63,570 nt of DNA from an uncultured Lachnospiraceae bacterium (GTDB taxonomy: Bacteria; Bacillota; Clostridia; Lachnospirales; Lachnospiraceae). Within the stretch, counting starts at the first letter, position 1; each line of letters starts with the position of its first letter. The notes beneath the pieces are model-generated. The model saw only the letters and a program-made list of their open reading frames with translations, was not told where the DNA came from and did not search any database. Where the stretch lies: positions 1 to 63,570 of the forward strand of contig CANQGL010000006.1 of NCBI GenBank assembly GCA_947623185.1, written 5' to 3'. This document shows positions 1 through 7,746 of the stretch, one piece after another. A program made the translations under genes and the position numbers.

Positions 1-113
1 ACTTCTCCGGAATGGATATCAAGACGAGCTTAAAGACCTGGTCCGTCGGCTCCATCCTTGTTCCGGCGTTCGGTTCGGTCATTCTGATCATCCTGTCAAT
101 GTTTATTCATTGA
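1..113 (+). CDS. C-terminal fragment of a membrane transporter (possibly GntP family)
   Basis: Only the last 36 or so residues lie in the window; the start is off the left edge. The reading frame from base 3 ends at the TGA at 111-113. The visible peptide contains a short soluble stretch with KTSLKTWSVGS followed by a very hydrophobic segment ending SMFIH, which looks like a final membrane helix. The KTW motif before the last helix resembles the C-terminus of gluconate:H+ symporter (GntP) family permeases, which would fit a convergent FadR-type regulator next door. The fragment is too short to name the substrate, and another permease family is possible. Confidence 0.4.
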   Translation, partial: FSGMDIKTSLKTWSVGSILVPAFGSVILIILSMFIH

Positions 114-130
114 CCGATACCGATACTAAA

Positions 131-168
131 ACGGCTGCCGCGCTTAACCGTGCGGCAGCCGTTCTTTT
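131..168. terminator. bidirectional intrinsic terminator
   Basis: An 11-bp perfect stem (ACGGCTGCCGC at 131-141 with GCGGCAGCCGT at 152-162) has a 10-nt loop. It is followed by TTCTTTT on the plus strand and preceded by an A-rich run that gives T residues on the minus strand. It lies between two convergent genes and can end both transcripts. Confidence 0.85.
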
Positions 169-788
169 ATCATATCGCACGCGAGCTCAAGGTGCGTGCG
201 CAGCACCCGTTCCGCGCCGGCCAGGTCCCGGACGGCCAGAGCCTCGACGATCTGGCTGTGTTCGGTGAGCGATTCGTCGAACCGTTTCTGGCTGCTGAGG
301 GAGAGCACCCGAAACTGCTGGTTCATGGACCGCACCCGCTCGTAGGTGAGCTGGACCAGACTGTTTTCGCTCATCTCCACCAGAAGACGGTGAAGGGTCT
401 CGTCGATTTCGACATAGGTCCCGAGATCCCCGGCGGCGTGCGTTTTTTCGAGCTGCGCCAGAACGTCGAAAAGCTGCTGTATCCTGGCGGAGGTGAGGCG
501 GCTGCCGCAGCGGTGGATCGAGTAGGTCTCCAGCATCAGCCGCATGTCGAAAATCTCGTCGATGTCCCTGTCCGTAAAGGTCTTTGTGAAAACGCCCTTG
601 TTGGGGACCTCGATCAGCAGCCCATCCCCTGCCAGCGTTTTAAGCGCCTCCCGGACCGGACTGCGGCTCACGCCGATCCGCTCCGCAAGCTCCTGCTCCT
701 GAAGCCTTGTACCCGGCGCATATTTTCCGCTGCAGATCTCATCCCGCAGGATCTGATAGACCTGTCCCCGTATCGTCTTTACTTCCAT
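144..788 (-). CDS. GntR family (FadR subfamily) transcriptional regulator
   Basis: This 214-residue protein has an N-terminal winged helix (about residues 5-70, including GTRLQEQELAERIGVSRSPV) typical of GntR regulators and a helical FCD ligand-binding domain (about 78-205). The FCD metal/ligand residues are suggested by the MRLMLE and DETLHRLL segments and the C-terminal histidines. Members of this subfamily usually repress catabolic or transport genes for sugar acids or carboxylates, and the effector cannot be told from sequence. It is convergent with the transporter fragment to its left. A palindrome about 95 bp upstream of its start may be its own operator. Confidence 0.9.
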   Translation of the reverse strand: MEVKTIRGQVYQILRDEICSGKYAPGTRLQEQELAERIGVSRSPVREALKTLAGDGLLIEVPNKGVFTKTFTDRDIDEIFDMRLMLETYSIHRCGSRLTSARIQQLFDVLAQLEKTHAAGDLGTYVEIDETLHRLLVEMSENSLVQLTYERVRSMNQQFRVLSLSSQKRFDESLTEHSQIVEALAVRDLAGAERVLRTHLELACDMIKERLPHG

Positions 789-883
789 GATGTCCGCCTC
801 CCGTTGCCGTTATTGTCCTGCCGCTGCCGTGCGGACGAAAAAAATCGCGGCGCTCGCGGATGTTTTTCGCCTGTATTCCCTTC

Positions 884-912
884 GGCATGATACAAATATA
901 ATTTAACATGCC
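884..912. promoter_or_regulatory. inverted repeat upstream of the GntR gene, candidate operator
   Basis: GGCATG (884-889) and CATGCC (907-912) form 6-bp inverted arms around an AT-rich 17-bp centre that contains possible minus-strand -10 sequence. The position, in the upstream region of the GntR gene, suits an autoregulatory operator. There is no experimental support and the arms are short. Confidence 0.3.
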
Positions 913-972
913 TTCGGGCCCGTGTCCAGAGAAAGAGTTTAAAAATGTCCGGCAAAAGGATTAAAAAAGCTC

Positions 973-1001
973 TTGCATATCGTAACGTACCGCGCTATAA
1001 T
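973..1001 (+). promoter_or_regulatory. sigma-A promoter of the ribU transcript
   Basis: TTGCAT (973-978), a 17-bp spacer and a perfect TATAAT (996-1001). The predicted start, near 1008, lies just upstream of the riboswitch aptamer. Confidence 0.8.
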
Positions 1002-1023
1002 AGGTCGTGTAAAAAATAATAAG

Positions 1024-1134
1024 TTCTTCGGGGCAGGGTGAAAGTCCCTACCGGCGGTGACAGTCCGCGACCTGCGAAAGCAGCTGATTTGGTGAAACTC
1101 CAAAACCGACAGTTACAGTCTGGATGAGAGAAGA
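1024..1134 (+). promoter_or_regulatory. FMN riboswitch (RFN element)
   Basis: The hallmark RFN segments occur in order: TTCGGGGCAGGGTGAAA, CCTACCGGCGGTGACAG, the GCAAGC-like stem region, TGGTGAAACTCCAAAACCGA and GGATGAGAGAAG. The aptamer binds flavin mononucleotide. It is followed at 1157 by a terminator hairpin, so FMN binding most likely switches transcription off before ribU. Confidence 0.97.
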
Positions 1135-1156
1135 AATTGTGAGACAGGTGCGTAGG

Positions 1157-1189
1157 CCCCGGACTGTTTTTCGTGTCCGGGGTTTTTTA
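1157..1189 (+). terminator. riboswitch-controlled intrinsic terminator
   Basis: CCCCGGAC (1157-1164) pairs with GTCCGGGG (1175-1182) and is followed by TTTTTT. It lies directly downstream of the FMN aptamer and upstream of ribU, as expected for the expression platform. Confidence 0.9.
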
Positions 1190-1258
1190 TTCACCGAGAC
1201 CCGCAATTCCTCTGTACGTCAAAGCAACATGAAGGACAGGTACAAGGAGGAAAAAACC

Positions 1259-1894
1259 ATGAAACAAAACAAAGTCTTGACCGTCAGAAACGTCGTGCTG
1301 ATCGCGATGTTCGGAGCGCTGGCCGCCGTGCTGGAATCGTTCCAGATCTCCGTGCCGTTTGCGCCGCCGTTCTACAAGCTGGATTTCGCGGAAACGCCGG
1401 TCCTGATCGGGGCGTTCGCCCTGGGCCCGGTCCCGGGCGTCCTGATGGAGCTCGTTAAGAACGTCTTAAAGCTCCTGATCAAGGGGACCACGACGATGTA
1501 TGTCGGCGACCTCGGAAACTTCATCGGCGGCTGCGCGTTTATCCTGCCGGCGTCGATCCTCTACCAGAGGCACCGCACCCGTAAGACCGCGATGGTCGGT
1601 CTCGGATTTTCGATCTTAAGCGGCGTGATCGTGGCGATCTTCGTCAACTGCTTTATGACGATCCCGCTTTACGCGAACCTGATGTTTAACGGGATCGAGA
1701 ATATCATCGCGATGGGCACCGCCATCAACCCGGCGATCACCAATCTGCCGACATTCGCGCTCTTCGCGATCGTGCCGTTCAATATCCTGAAGCTGGGCAT
1801 GAATTCGCTGGTGACGGCTCTCGTCTACAAGCGCGTGAGCGTGATCATCCGCGCGGGCGCTCCGACGCCGGCCGTGCAGACAGAGAAAGGCTGA
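1259..1894 (+). CDS. ribU: riboflavin ECF transporter substrate-binding subunit RibU
   Basis: This is the 211-residue membrane S component that binds riboflavin and works with the shared EcfAA'T module, which is not in this window. The start chosen is ATG 1259, 8 bases after AAGGAGG. An open frame extends upstream to 1124 but runs through the riboswitch and terminator and so cannot be coding. About six hydrophobic segments are visible, and the conserved FYKLDFAETPVLIGAF region is characteristic of RibU. FMN-riboswitch control of a riboflavin importer agrees with the assignment. A creatininase-family gene follows after 7 bases. Confidence 0.93.
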   Translation: MKQNKVLTVRNVVLIAMFGALAAVLESFQISVPFAPPFYKLDFAETPVLIGAFALGPVPGVLMELVKNVLKLLIKGTTTMYVGDLGNFIGGCAFILPASILYQRHRTRKTAMVGLGFSILSGVIVAIFVNCFMTIPLYANLMFNGIENIIAMGTAINPAITNLPTFALFAIVPFNILKLGMNSLVTALVYKRVSVIIRAGAPTPAVQTEKG

Positions 1895-1901
1895 ATCGGT
1901 T

Positions 1902-2696
1902 ATGGTACGTTACTACAGAGAACTGACAAGACTGGAGATGGAGCAGGTCGATAAGGACGAGACGGTGGTCATGATCCCGATCGGCGCGCTCGAACAGCAC
2001 GGGAACCAGTGCCCGCTGGGGACCGACGAGATCATCTCCGAAGGAACGGCGAGGCGGATCAAGGAGGCGCTCGATAAGGAGATCCCCGATTACCCGATGC
2101 TGATCTTCCCGCCGATCCCGCTCGGCTTAAGCACGGAGCACATCAACTTCTGCGGTTCCGTCACCTTAAAGCCGGACACGTTTTATCATATGCTCTATGA
2201 CATCTGCAAGGGGCTCCACCATCACGGATTCAAAAAGATCGCGATGTTAAACTGCCACGGCGGAAATTCGCCGATCATCCAGGTCCTGAGCCGTGAGCTA
2301 AGGAGCGAATGCGGACTTGCCGTTTTCATCATAAACTGTGGTACGTTCTTCGGGAACAAGGCCGTGCGGGACACGGTCTCCGAGGGAAACGTCTGGGACT
2401 TCCACGGGGGAGAGATGGAGACAGCGATGGTCCTTGCCGAACGGCCGGAACTCGTAAAGCTTGAAACATCCGAGGCGGGGATCCCGCGCAAGTTTATGGG
2501 CAACAAGACCTTTACGGTATACGGCCCGATCACGATCGGCTGGGTCTCCGAGGAATGGGAGACCGAGGACGGAAAACCGATCGGCATCGGCGGAGATCCG
2601 AGCGGGGCGACGGCGGAAAAAGGCGAGCAGATCTACGCGAGCTTTGTGGAATCCATCGTCGCGGGCCTTAAGGAGATCCGCGCCTGGAAGGACTAA
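1902..2696 (+). CDS. creatininase family amidohydrolase
   Basis: This 264-residue protein has the metal-binding signatures of the creatininase fold: PIGALEQHG (E31, H33), GTDE (D42), LNCHGGN and FHGGEMET. The family hydrolyses cyclic or linear amides with Zn or Mn and includes creatinine amidohydrolase, the mycofactocin peptidase MftE and the archaeal FAPy deformylase ArfB of flavin/F420 synthesis. It starts 7 bases after ribU and probably shares the FMN-riboswitch transcript, which hints at a flavin-related substrate. That link is inference only. No signal peptide is seen, so it should be cytoplasmic. Confidence 0.85.
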   Translation: MVRYYRELTRLEMEQVDKDETVVMIPIGALEQHGNQCPLGTDEIISEGTARRIKEALDKEIPDYPMLIFPPIPLGLSTEHINFCGSVTLKPDTFYHMLYDICKGLHHHGFKKIAMLNCHGGNSPIIQVLSRELRSECGLAVFIINCGTFFGNKAVRDTVSEGNVWDFHGGEMETAMVLAERPELVKLETSEAGIPRKFMGNKTFTVYGPITIGWVSEEWETEDGKPIGIGGDPSGATAEKGEQIYASFVESIVAGLKEIRAWKD

Positions 2697-2704
2697 ACGC
2701 TTAT

Positions 2705-3772
2705 ATGGATACAAAAATCATCAGGATCGCAGATCCTCTGAATGTAAAAGACAGCGAGCTAACGGAGGCTGCCGGCATCATTAGAGCCGGCGGCCTTGTG
2801 GCGTTTCCGACGGAAACCGTCTACGGGCTGGGGGCGAACGCGCTCGATGAGAACGCGGCGAGGAAGATATACGCAGCCAAGGGGCGGCCGTCGGACAACC
2901 CGCTGATCGCCCACATCTCCTGTATGGACGAGCTTCCCGCGCTTGTCTCCGCGATCCCCGAGACGGCGGAGAAGCTGGCGGCGGCGTTCTGGCCGGGGCC
3001 GCTCACCATGGTCTTTCATAAAAAAGAGATCGTGCCCTACGGGACGACCGGCGGCCTGGACACCGTGGCCGTGCGGATGCCCTCGGATCCGGTGGCGAAC
3101 CGCCTGATCCGCCTCTCCGGCGTGCCGGTCGCGGCGCCGAGCGCCAACACCTCGGGGCGGCCGAGCCCCACGCAGGCCGCGCATGTGATCGAGGACATGA
3201 ACGGAAAGATCGATATGATCATCGACGGCGGACCGGTGGGGATCGGGCTGGAATCGACGATCGTCGACGTGTCCGGCGGGATGCCGACCCTGCTGCGGCC
3301 GGGCGCGGTCACGCTTGAGATGCTGACGGAACTCCTGGGAGAGGTCGCGGTCGATCCGGCGATCTCGGGACCCGTGAGCGCGGATGTAAAGCCGAAGGCG
3401 CCGGGCATGAAGTACCGCCATTATGCGCCGAAGGCACAGATGACGCTGGTCGAGGGGACGGCGGATAAGGCGGCCGCCTGCATCGCGCGCGAGGCGCTCA
3501 AGGCCGCGGAGAGCGGAAAACGCGTGGGGATCATCTGCACGGAGGAGACACGCGCACTTTATCCCGATGGGGTTCCCGGGATCGTTCTGCGGGTGATCGG
3601 GAGCCGCGGGAACGAGGAGACCGTCGCCCACAACCTGTTCGCGGTTCTGAGGGAATTCGACGATAAGGATGTGGACTGCATCTATTCCGAAAGCTTTTCG
3701 GGGGAAAACATCGGCCGGGCGGTCATGAACCGCCTTTTAAAGGCCGCGGGATATCACACGGTGCAGGTATAG
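2705..3772 (+). CDS. L-threonylcarbamoyladenylate synthase, Sua5 type
   Basis: Makes threonylcarbamoyl-AMP from threonine, bicarbonate and ATP for the t6A37 modification of ANN-decoding tRNAs. The 355-residue length is that of Sua5 rather than the short TsaC. The YrdC domain covers about residues 10-200 (GGLVAFPTETVYGLGANA, KGRPSDNPL, APSANTSGRPSPT), a linker carries PGMKYRHYAPKA, and a Sua5 C-terminal domain follows (about 240-355). It begins 8 bases after the creatininase gene. TcdA, which converts t6A to its cyclic form, is encoded at 11679, so two steps of this pathway lie in the window. Confidence 0.95.
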   Translation: MDTKIIRIADPLNVKDSELTEAAGIIRAGGLVAFPTETVYGLGANALDENAARKIYAAKGRPSDNPLIAHISCMDELPALVSAIPETAEKLAAAFWPGPLTMVFHKKEIVPYGTTGGLDTVAVRMPSDPVANRLIRLSGVPVAAPSANTSGRPSPTQAAHVIEDMNGKIDMIIDGGPVGIGLESTIVDVSGGMPTLLRPGAVTLEMLTELLGEVAVDPAISGPVSADVKPKAPGMKYRHYAPKAQMTLVEGTADKAAACIAREALKAAESGKRVGIICTEETRALYPDGVPGIVLRVIGSRGNEETVAHNLFAVLREFDDKDVDCIYSESFSGENIGRAVMNRLLKAAGYHTVQV

Positions 3773-3905
3773 GCGATACGGGAGCAGATGCTGCGGCTGC
3801 GGTAAGCGCGGCCCGGAGGATCCGGTCCGTGGGGCACGGCCATGCCCCGCATGATACGATTCGGGTGCGGAAAACACGGCCGGGGAAGGAAAAAGGAGAA
3901 GAGAG

Positions 3906-4394
3906 ATGTCAGAAAAACGCAGAGACTATATCACCTGGGATGAATATTTTATGGGCGTCGCGAAGCTTTCCGCGATGCGCTCGAAGGATCCGAACACGCA
4001 GGTCGGGGCCTGCATCGTGAGCCAGGACAATAAGATCCTCTCGATGGGGTACAACGGGTTCCCGAAGGGATGTTCCGACGATACGTTCCCCTGGGGGAAG
4101 ATCGATCCGGACCCCTACAACGACAAGTATTTTTATGTGACCCACAGCGAGCTGAACGCGATCCTAAACTACCGCGGCGGCAGCCTCGAGGGCAGCAAGC
4201 TGTATGTGACGCTGTTCCCGTGCAACGAGTGCGCGAAGGCGATCATCCAGGCCGGCATCAAGACGCTGGTCTACGAGAGCGACAAATACGCCGACTCCCC
4301 CTCGACCAGAGCCTCCAAACGGATGCTGAACGCGGCCGGAGTGCGCTACTATCAGTACAATCCGACCGGGAGAAAGATCGAATATACGGTCTGA
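3906..4394 (+). CDS. deoxycytidylate (dCMP) deaminase family protein
   Basis: Zinc-dependent deaminase of 162 residues, predicted to convert dCMP to dUMP for thymidylate synthesis. The catalytic HSE motif (H80, E82) and the second zinc motif PCNEC (C105, C108) are intact, and the spacing and the YNGFPKG segment match the dCMP/ComEB group rather than tRNA or free-cytidine deaminases. The start at 3906 has GGAGAAGAG just upstream. It is separated from sua5 by 133 bp without an obvious terminator. ComEB-like proteins share the fold, so substrate specificity is not fully certain. Confidence 0.9.
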   Translation: MSEKRRDYITWDEYFMGVAKLSAMRSKDPNTQVGACIVSQDNKILSMGYNGFPKGCSDDTFPWGKIDPDPYNDKYFYVTHSELNAILNYRGGSLEGSKLYVTLFPCNECAKAIIQAGIKTLVYESDKYADSPSTRASKRMLNAAGVRYYQYNPTGRKIEYTV

Positions 4395-4473
4395 TACGGG
4401 GATCCCGACGGGCAAACGGACGGGATATCCGGGAAAAAAAGAGCATTCATCCGCAAAAAGACGAAAACAACAC

Positions 4474-4502
4474 TTGCAGGATTCGATAAAATATCATAGA
4501 AT
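4474..4502 (+). promoter_or_regulatory. promoter of the small-protein/Lrp/aminotransferase operon
   Basis: TTGCAG (4474-4479), 17-bp spacer and TAGAAT (4497-4502); a TATAAT also occurs at 4506. About 140 nt of leader follows before the first small gene, with partial pairings (GGATC near 4520 with GATCC near 4579) but no recognised RNA family. Confidence 0.6.
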
Positions 4503-4650
4503 AGGTATAATGTCCGGGGAGGATCTTGATCGGGCAGTAAAACATTATGACAGACAGCGTTGTTTTTACGCATGGAATGATCCCGAAAATGACGGGGAAA
4601 AGGGATAGTTTTCCGGAATACAGATAAAATGAGTAAAAGGGGTGAGCTTT

Positions 4651-4767
4651 TTGCTGAATCTGAATAATAAGAGGACAAGGAAAATTCTCTCGACGATCGT
4701 TATCGTGATCGTTGTTCTGGCAATGGTGGTACCGATGGTACTCGGCGCTTTGATGTCGATATTGTAA
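4651..4767 (+). CDS. small single-helix membrane protein (38 aa)
   Basis: A TTG start preceded by AGGGGTGAG (spacing about 6) opens a 38-residue frame. It encodes a basic N-terminus (NNKRTRK) followed by one strongly hydrophobic helix rich in Val, Ile and Leu. Composition and topology fit a short type II membrane peptide. It is the first gene after the promoter at 4474 and is followed 22 bp later by another small gene. I do not recognise a named family. The good ribosome site and coding-like start favour a real gene. Confidence 0.6.
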   Translation: MLNLNNKRTRKILSTIVIVIVVLAMVVPMVLGALMSIL

Positions 4768-4789
4768 AGACAGATCAGAGGAGATGACC

Positions 4790-4930
4790 ATGAGGCGGAG
4801 GATGTGGATCGCGGGCATAACGGGTTTTGCGGCTGCCGGACTGACAGCCGCTCTGTCGTTTTCTGCCTGCGTTGCAAACGCCCGGGACCGTGCCCGAGAC
4901 GCCTGCGGATGGCCCGGGAGCGTGACATGA
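4790..4930 (+). CDS. small hydrophobic protein (46 aa), translationally coupled
   Basis: ATG 4790 sits 6 bases after AGAGGAG. The product starts MRRRMWIAGITGFAAAG, continues hydrophobic to about residue 28, then becomes Arg/Asp-rich. This looks like a signal-anchor or signal peptide with a short tail. Its stop overlaps the start of the next gene in an ATGA (4927-4930), a strong sign of translational coupling. Function unknown; it may act mainly as a leader for the downstream gene. Confidence 0.5.
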   Translation: MRRRMWIAGITGFAAAGLTAALSFSACVANARDRARDACGWPGSVT

Positions 4931-5523
4931 TGCGAAAGATCATTCGCGAGCCGAACGGCAGCGGGATCTTTGAGCCCGGACAGGATCTGGTCGTGGCGGG
5001 CGCGATCGGAAAGCGGGGCGTCGGGCTGGCTCTGAGAGAACGAAAAGCGGAGCTTTCCGCGCGTTTCTCCGAAGAGTTCCTGCAGACCGTGCGGGAACAG
5101 ACCGAAGAAAAACTGGATCTGACTCCCGAACTCCTTGCGCGCTGCGGCGCGACGGAGTGGGAGTATGTCGGGGAGGGCGGCGTGCTTGCCGCCCTCTGGA
5201 TACTGTCAGGGGCTTATATGCGCGGGATCTCATTCTCGCTGACGAAGATACCGGTCAGACAGGAGATGATCGAGGTCTGCGAGCTTTTTGACATGAACCC
5301 CTACCGCCTGGACTCCGGGGAATGCGTGCTGGCCGCCGCGGATAACGGCGGCGATCTGGTGAGCGCCCTTTCGGAGCGCGGGATCATGGCCGCGGTCATC
5401 GGAAAGGCGGAGAAGGGGATCGCAAGGAAAATAACGGGAAACGGAGGGACCGGCTATCTGGAGCGGCCCCGTTTATATGAAAGGGAGGATCCGAATGAGG
5501 GAAAAGATTCTGGCGATCATTGA
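4927..5523 (+). CDS. AIR synthase/HypE C-terminal-domain-like protein, short form
   Basis: This 198-residue protein resembles the C-terminal half of the PurM/HypE fold: a GQDLVVAGAIGKRG segment near the start, GEGGVLAALWILS (about 80-95), an MNPYRLDSGECVLAAA strand and a terminal GNGGTGYLERP. The N-terminal ATP-binding PurM domain of true HypE or PurM (about 120 residues) is absent, so it may not be a catalytic carbamoyl-phosphate enzyme. The start chosen is ATG 4927, overlapping the upstream stop. The next gene's start (5495) lies inside this one. A genuinely short homologue or an ancient truncation are both possible. Confidence 0.6.
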   Translation: MMRKIIREPNGSGIFEPGQDLVVAGAIGKRGVGLALRERKAELSARFSEEFLQTVREQTEEKLDLTPELLARCGATEWEYVGEGGVLAALWILSGAYMRGISFSLTKIPVRQEMIEVCELFDMNPYRLDSGECVLAAADNGGDLVSALSERGIMAAVIGKAEKGIARKITGNGGTGYLERPRLYEREDPNEGKDSGDH

Positions 5524-5977
5524 GAAGAACAGCCGGATCGATCTGGCCGATCTGGCGGCCATGCTCGGCGAGAGCGAGGCCGCGGTCGCGAACGAGATCG
5601 CGGATATGGAACAGGAGAACATCATCTGCGGCTACCATACGCTGATCAACTGGGAGAAGACCGGCGACGAAAAAGTGGTCGCGCTGATCGAGGTAAAGGT
5701 CACGCCCCAGCGCGACCAGGGCTTTGATTCGCTGGCCGAGCGCATCTATCAGTACAGCGAGGTCGAGTCGGTCTATCTGATGTCCGGCGCGTACGATCTT
5801 ACGGTGATCCTCGAGGGAAAGACGCTCCGCGAGGTGGCGCAGTTCGTCTCGAACAAGCTGGCTCCGCTGGATTCCGTGCTGAGCACCGCGACGCATTTCG
5901 TGCTGAAAAAATATAAGGATCACGGGACGATCATGTGCGACAGACATGAAGACGAAAGGATGCTGATCACCCCATGA
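5495..5977 (+). CDS. Lrp/AsnC family transcriptional regulator
   Basis: This 160-residue protein has an N-terminal helix-turn-helix (about 5-55, with SRIDLADLAAMLG and MEQENIICGY) and a C-terminal RAM/AsnC ligand-binding domain (about 65-150). ATG 5495 is preferred over 5477 because AAGGGAGG ends 7 bases before it. The gene overlaps the HypE-like gene by 29 bases, and its TGA overlaps the aminotransferase ATG as ATGA. Such regulators respond to amino acids, and the tight coupling suggests it controls the aminotransferase operon. Confidence 0.92.
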   Translation: MREKILAIIEKNSRIDLADLAAMLGESEAAVANEIADMEQENIICGYHTLINWEKTGDEKVVALIEVKVTPQRDQGFDSLAERIYQYSEVESVYLMSGAYDLTVILEGKTLREVAQFVSNKLAPLDSVLSTATHFVLKKYKDHGTIMCDRHEDERMLITP

Positions 5978-7146
5978 GAAATCCGTTATCCGATACGATC
6001 GTAAACATCCCGCCGTCCGGGATCCGCAGATTTTTCGACATCGTGAGCGAGATGGACGGCGCGATCTCCCTCGGCGTCGGTGAGCCGGATTTCGACACGC
6101 CGTGGCCGATCCGCGACGCGGGGATCGAGTCCCTGAAAAAGGGGCGCACTTTCTATACCTCGAACGCGGGCCTGAAGGACTTAAAGATCGAGATCTGCAA
6201 ATACATAAACCGCCGGTTCCAGGTCGCCTACGATTTCCGGAACGAGGTCATGGTCACGGTCGGCGGAAGCGAGGCGATCGACATCGCGCTGCGCGCCATG
6301 CTTGATCCCGGCGACGAGGTCCTGATCCCGCAGCCCAGCTACGTCTCCTATGTGCCCTGCACGGTGCTGGCGGGCGGCGTCCCGGTCACGATCCAACTCG
6401 AGGAAAAGGACCGGTTCCGCCTTACGAAAGAAAAACTGCTTGAAAAGATCACCCCGAAGACCAAGATCCTGATCCTGCCGTTCCCCAACAACCCGACCGG
6501 GTCCATTATGGAGAAGGAGGATCTGGAAGCGATCGCGGAGGTGATCCGGGAGCACGATCTGTACGTCATTTCCGACGAGATCTACTGCGAGCTGACTTAC
6601 AGCGGAAAACACGCGACGATCGCCGCGTGTCCGGGAATGCGCGAGAGGACCGTTCTCATCAACGGATTCTCGAAGTCGTATGCGATGACCGGCTGGAGGT
6701 TAGGCTACGCGTGCGCTCCGGAGATCATTCTGAAACAGATGCTTAAGATCCATCAGTTTGCCATCATGTGCGCGCCCACGACGAGCCAGTACGCGGCGAT
6801 CGAGGCCCTGCGGGAGGGCGACGCGGACGTCGCGCGGATGCGCGAGTCGTACGACCAGAGACGCCGTTTCCTGGTAAAGTCCCTGCGCGACATGGGATTC
6901 GACTGCTACGAGCCGCAGGGAGCGTTCTATGTGTTCCCGAGCATCAAACGCTTCGGCATGACCTCCGACGAGTTTGCGCTCCGCCTGCTGGAGGAGGAGA
7001 AGGTGGCCGTCGTCCCGGGGACCGCGTTCGGCGACTGCGGCGAGGGATATCTGCGGATCTCCTACGCGTACTCCCTGCGCGACCTGAAACGCGCGCTTGC
7101 CAGGATCGAGCGGTTCGTTGCAAGACTGGACGGAAAAGAACAATGA
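5974..7146 (+). CDS. PLP-dependent aminotransferase, class I/II (aspartate/aromatic type)
   Basis: Fold-type I aminotransferase of 390 residues. The Schiff-base lysine is K234 in NGFSKSYAMTGWRLGY. Other family landmarks are LGVGEPDFDTP, FPNNPTG, SDEIYCELTY and the arginine near LRISYAYS. It probably moves the amino group between an amino acid and 2-oxoglutarate, and sequence alone does not separate aspartate, aromatic or PatA-like specificity. It is coupled by ATGA to the Lrp regulator upstream and overlaps the trmL start downstream. Confidence 0.92.
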   Translation: MRNPLSDTIVNIPPSGIRRFFDIVSEMDGAISLGVGEPDFDTPWPIRDAGIESLKKGRTFYTSNAGLKDLKIEICKYINRRFQVAYDFRNEVMVTVGGSEAIDIALRAMLDPGDEVLIPQPSYVSYVPCTVLAGGVPVTIQLEEKDRFRLTKEKLLEKITPKTKILILPFPNNPTGSIMEKEDLEAIAEVIREHDLYVISDEIYCELTYSGKHATIAACPGMRERTVLINGFSKSYAMTGWRLGYACAPEIILKQMLKIHQFAIMCAPTTSQYAAIEALREGDADVARMRESYDQRRRFLVKSLRDMGFDCYEPQGAFYVFPSIKRFGMTSDEFALRLLEEEKVAVVPGTAFGDCGEGYLRISYAYSLRDLKRALARIERFVARLDGKEQ

Positions 7147-7634
7147 TGAATATCGTACTTTATGAGCCGGAGATGCCGGCGAACACCGGAAACATCGGGC
7201 GCACCTGCGTGGCGGCGGGCGCGAGGCTGCACCTCATCGAGCCGCTGGGCTTTAAGCTCGGGGAAAAGCACCTGGCGCGGGCGGGCCTGGATTACTGGGA
7301 CAAACTGGATCTGACGGTCTACTGCGACTATGCGGATTTCCTCGAACGGAACCCGGGCGCGAAGATCTACATGGCGACGACCAAAGCCGAGAGGATCTAT
7401 ACCGACGTGCGGTACGAGCCGGACTGTTTTCTGATGTTCGGCCCGGAGAGCCGCGGGATCCCGGAGGAGATCCTGGTCGAAAACCGGGAGCGCTGCGTGC
7501 GGATCCCGATGTGGGGAGAGATCCGTTCCCTGAACCTTTCAAACGCGGCCGCGATCGTGCTCTACGAGGCGCTGCGCCAGAACGGTTTCGACGGTCTGAC
7601 CCGGCAGGGGAAGCTGCACCGCCTCTCGTGGTGA
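7143..7634 (+). CDS. trmL: tRNA (cytidine/uridine(34)-2'-O)-methyltransferase
   Basis: A short (163 residues) SPOUT methyltransferase that 2'-O-methylates the wobble base 34 of leucine tRNAs. The N-terminal PANTGNIGRTC motif, FGPESRGIP and the C-terminal IPMWGEIRSLNLSNAAAIV knot region are diagnostic. The start overlaps the aminotransferase stop, and a second in-frame ATG follows at 7146. A tRNA-Leu gene lies 113 bp downstream, although this leucine tRNA has a UAG anticodon. Confidence 0.95.
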   Translation: MMNIVLYEPEMPANTGNIGRTCVAAGARLHLIEPLGFKLGEKHLARAGLDYWDKLDLTVYCDYADFLERNPGAKIYMATTKAERIYTDVRYEPDCFLMFGPESRGIPEEILVENRERCVRIPMWGEIRSLNLSNAAAIVLYEALRQNGFDGLTRQGKLHRLSW

Positions 7635-7707
7635 CGGCGCGGCATCCGCAGCGGCCTGCACGGCGAAGTTTCCGCCGCCGCAGGGTTTCTGCCGCCGCGG
7701 AAAGATA

Positions 7708-7736
7708 TTGACATTTTCCCGGTTCGATTGTATGAT
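7708..7736 (+). promoter_or_regulatory. strong promoter of tRNA-Leu
   Basis: Perfect -35 TTGACA (7708-7713), 17-bp spacer, TATGAT (7731-7736). The predicted start falls just before the tRNA 5' end. Confidence 0.85.
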
Positions 7737-7746
7737 AATAAAGCGC

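Noticed and set aside
1124-1258. Upstream in-frame extension of ribU
   Set aside because: It runs through the FMN aptamer and its terminator hairpin; ATG 1259 has a proper ribosome site.
3812-3850. GTGGGGCA/TGCCCCGC hairpin between sua5 and the dCMP deaminase gene as a terminator
   Set aside because: An 8-bp stem is present but no T-tract follows, and the genes run in the same direction without a clear new promoter.
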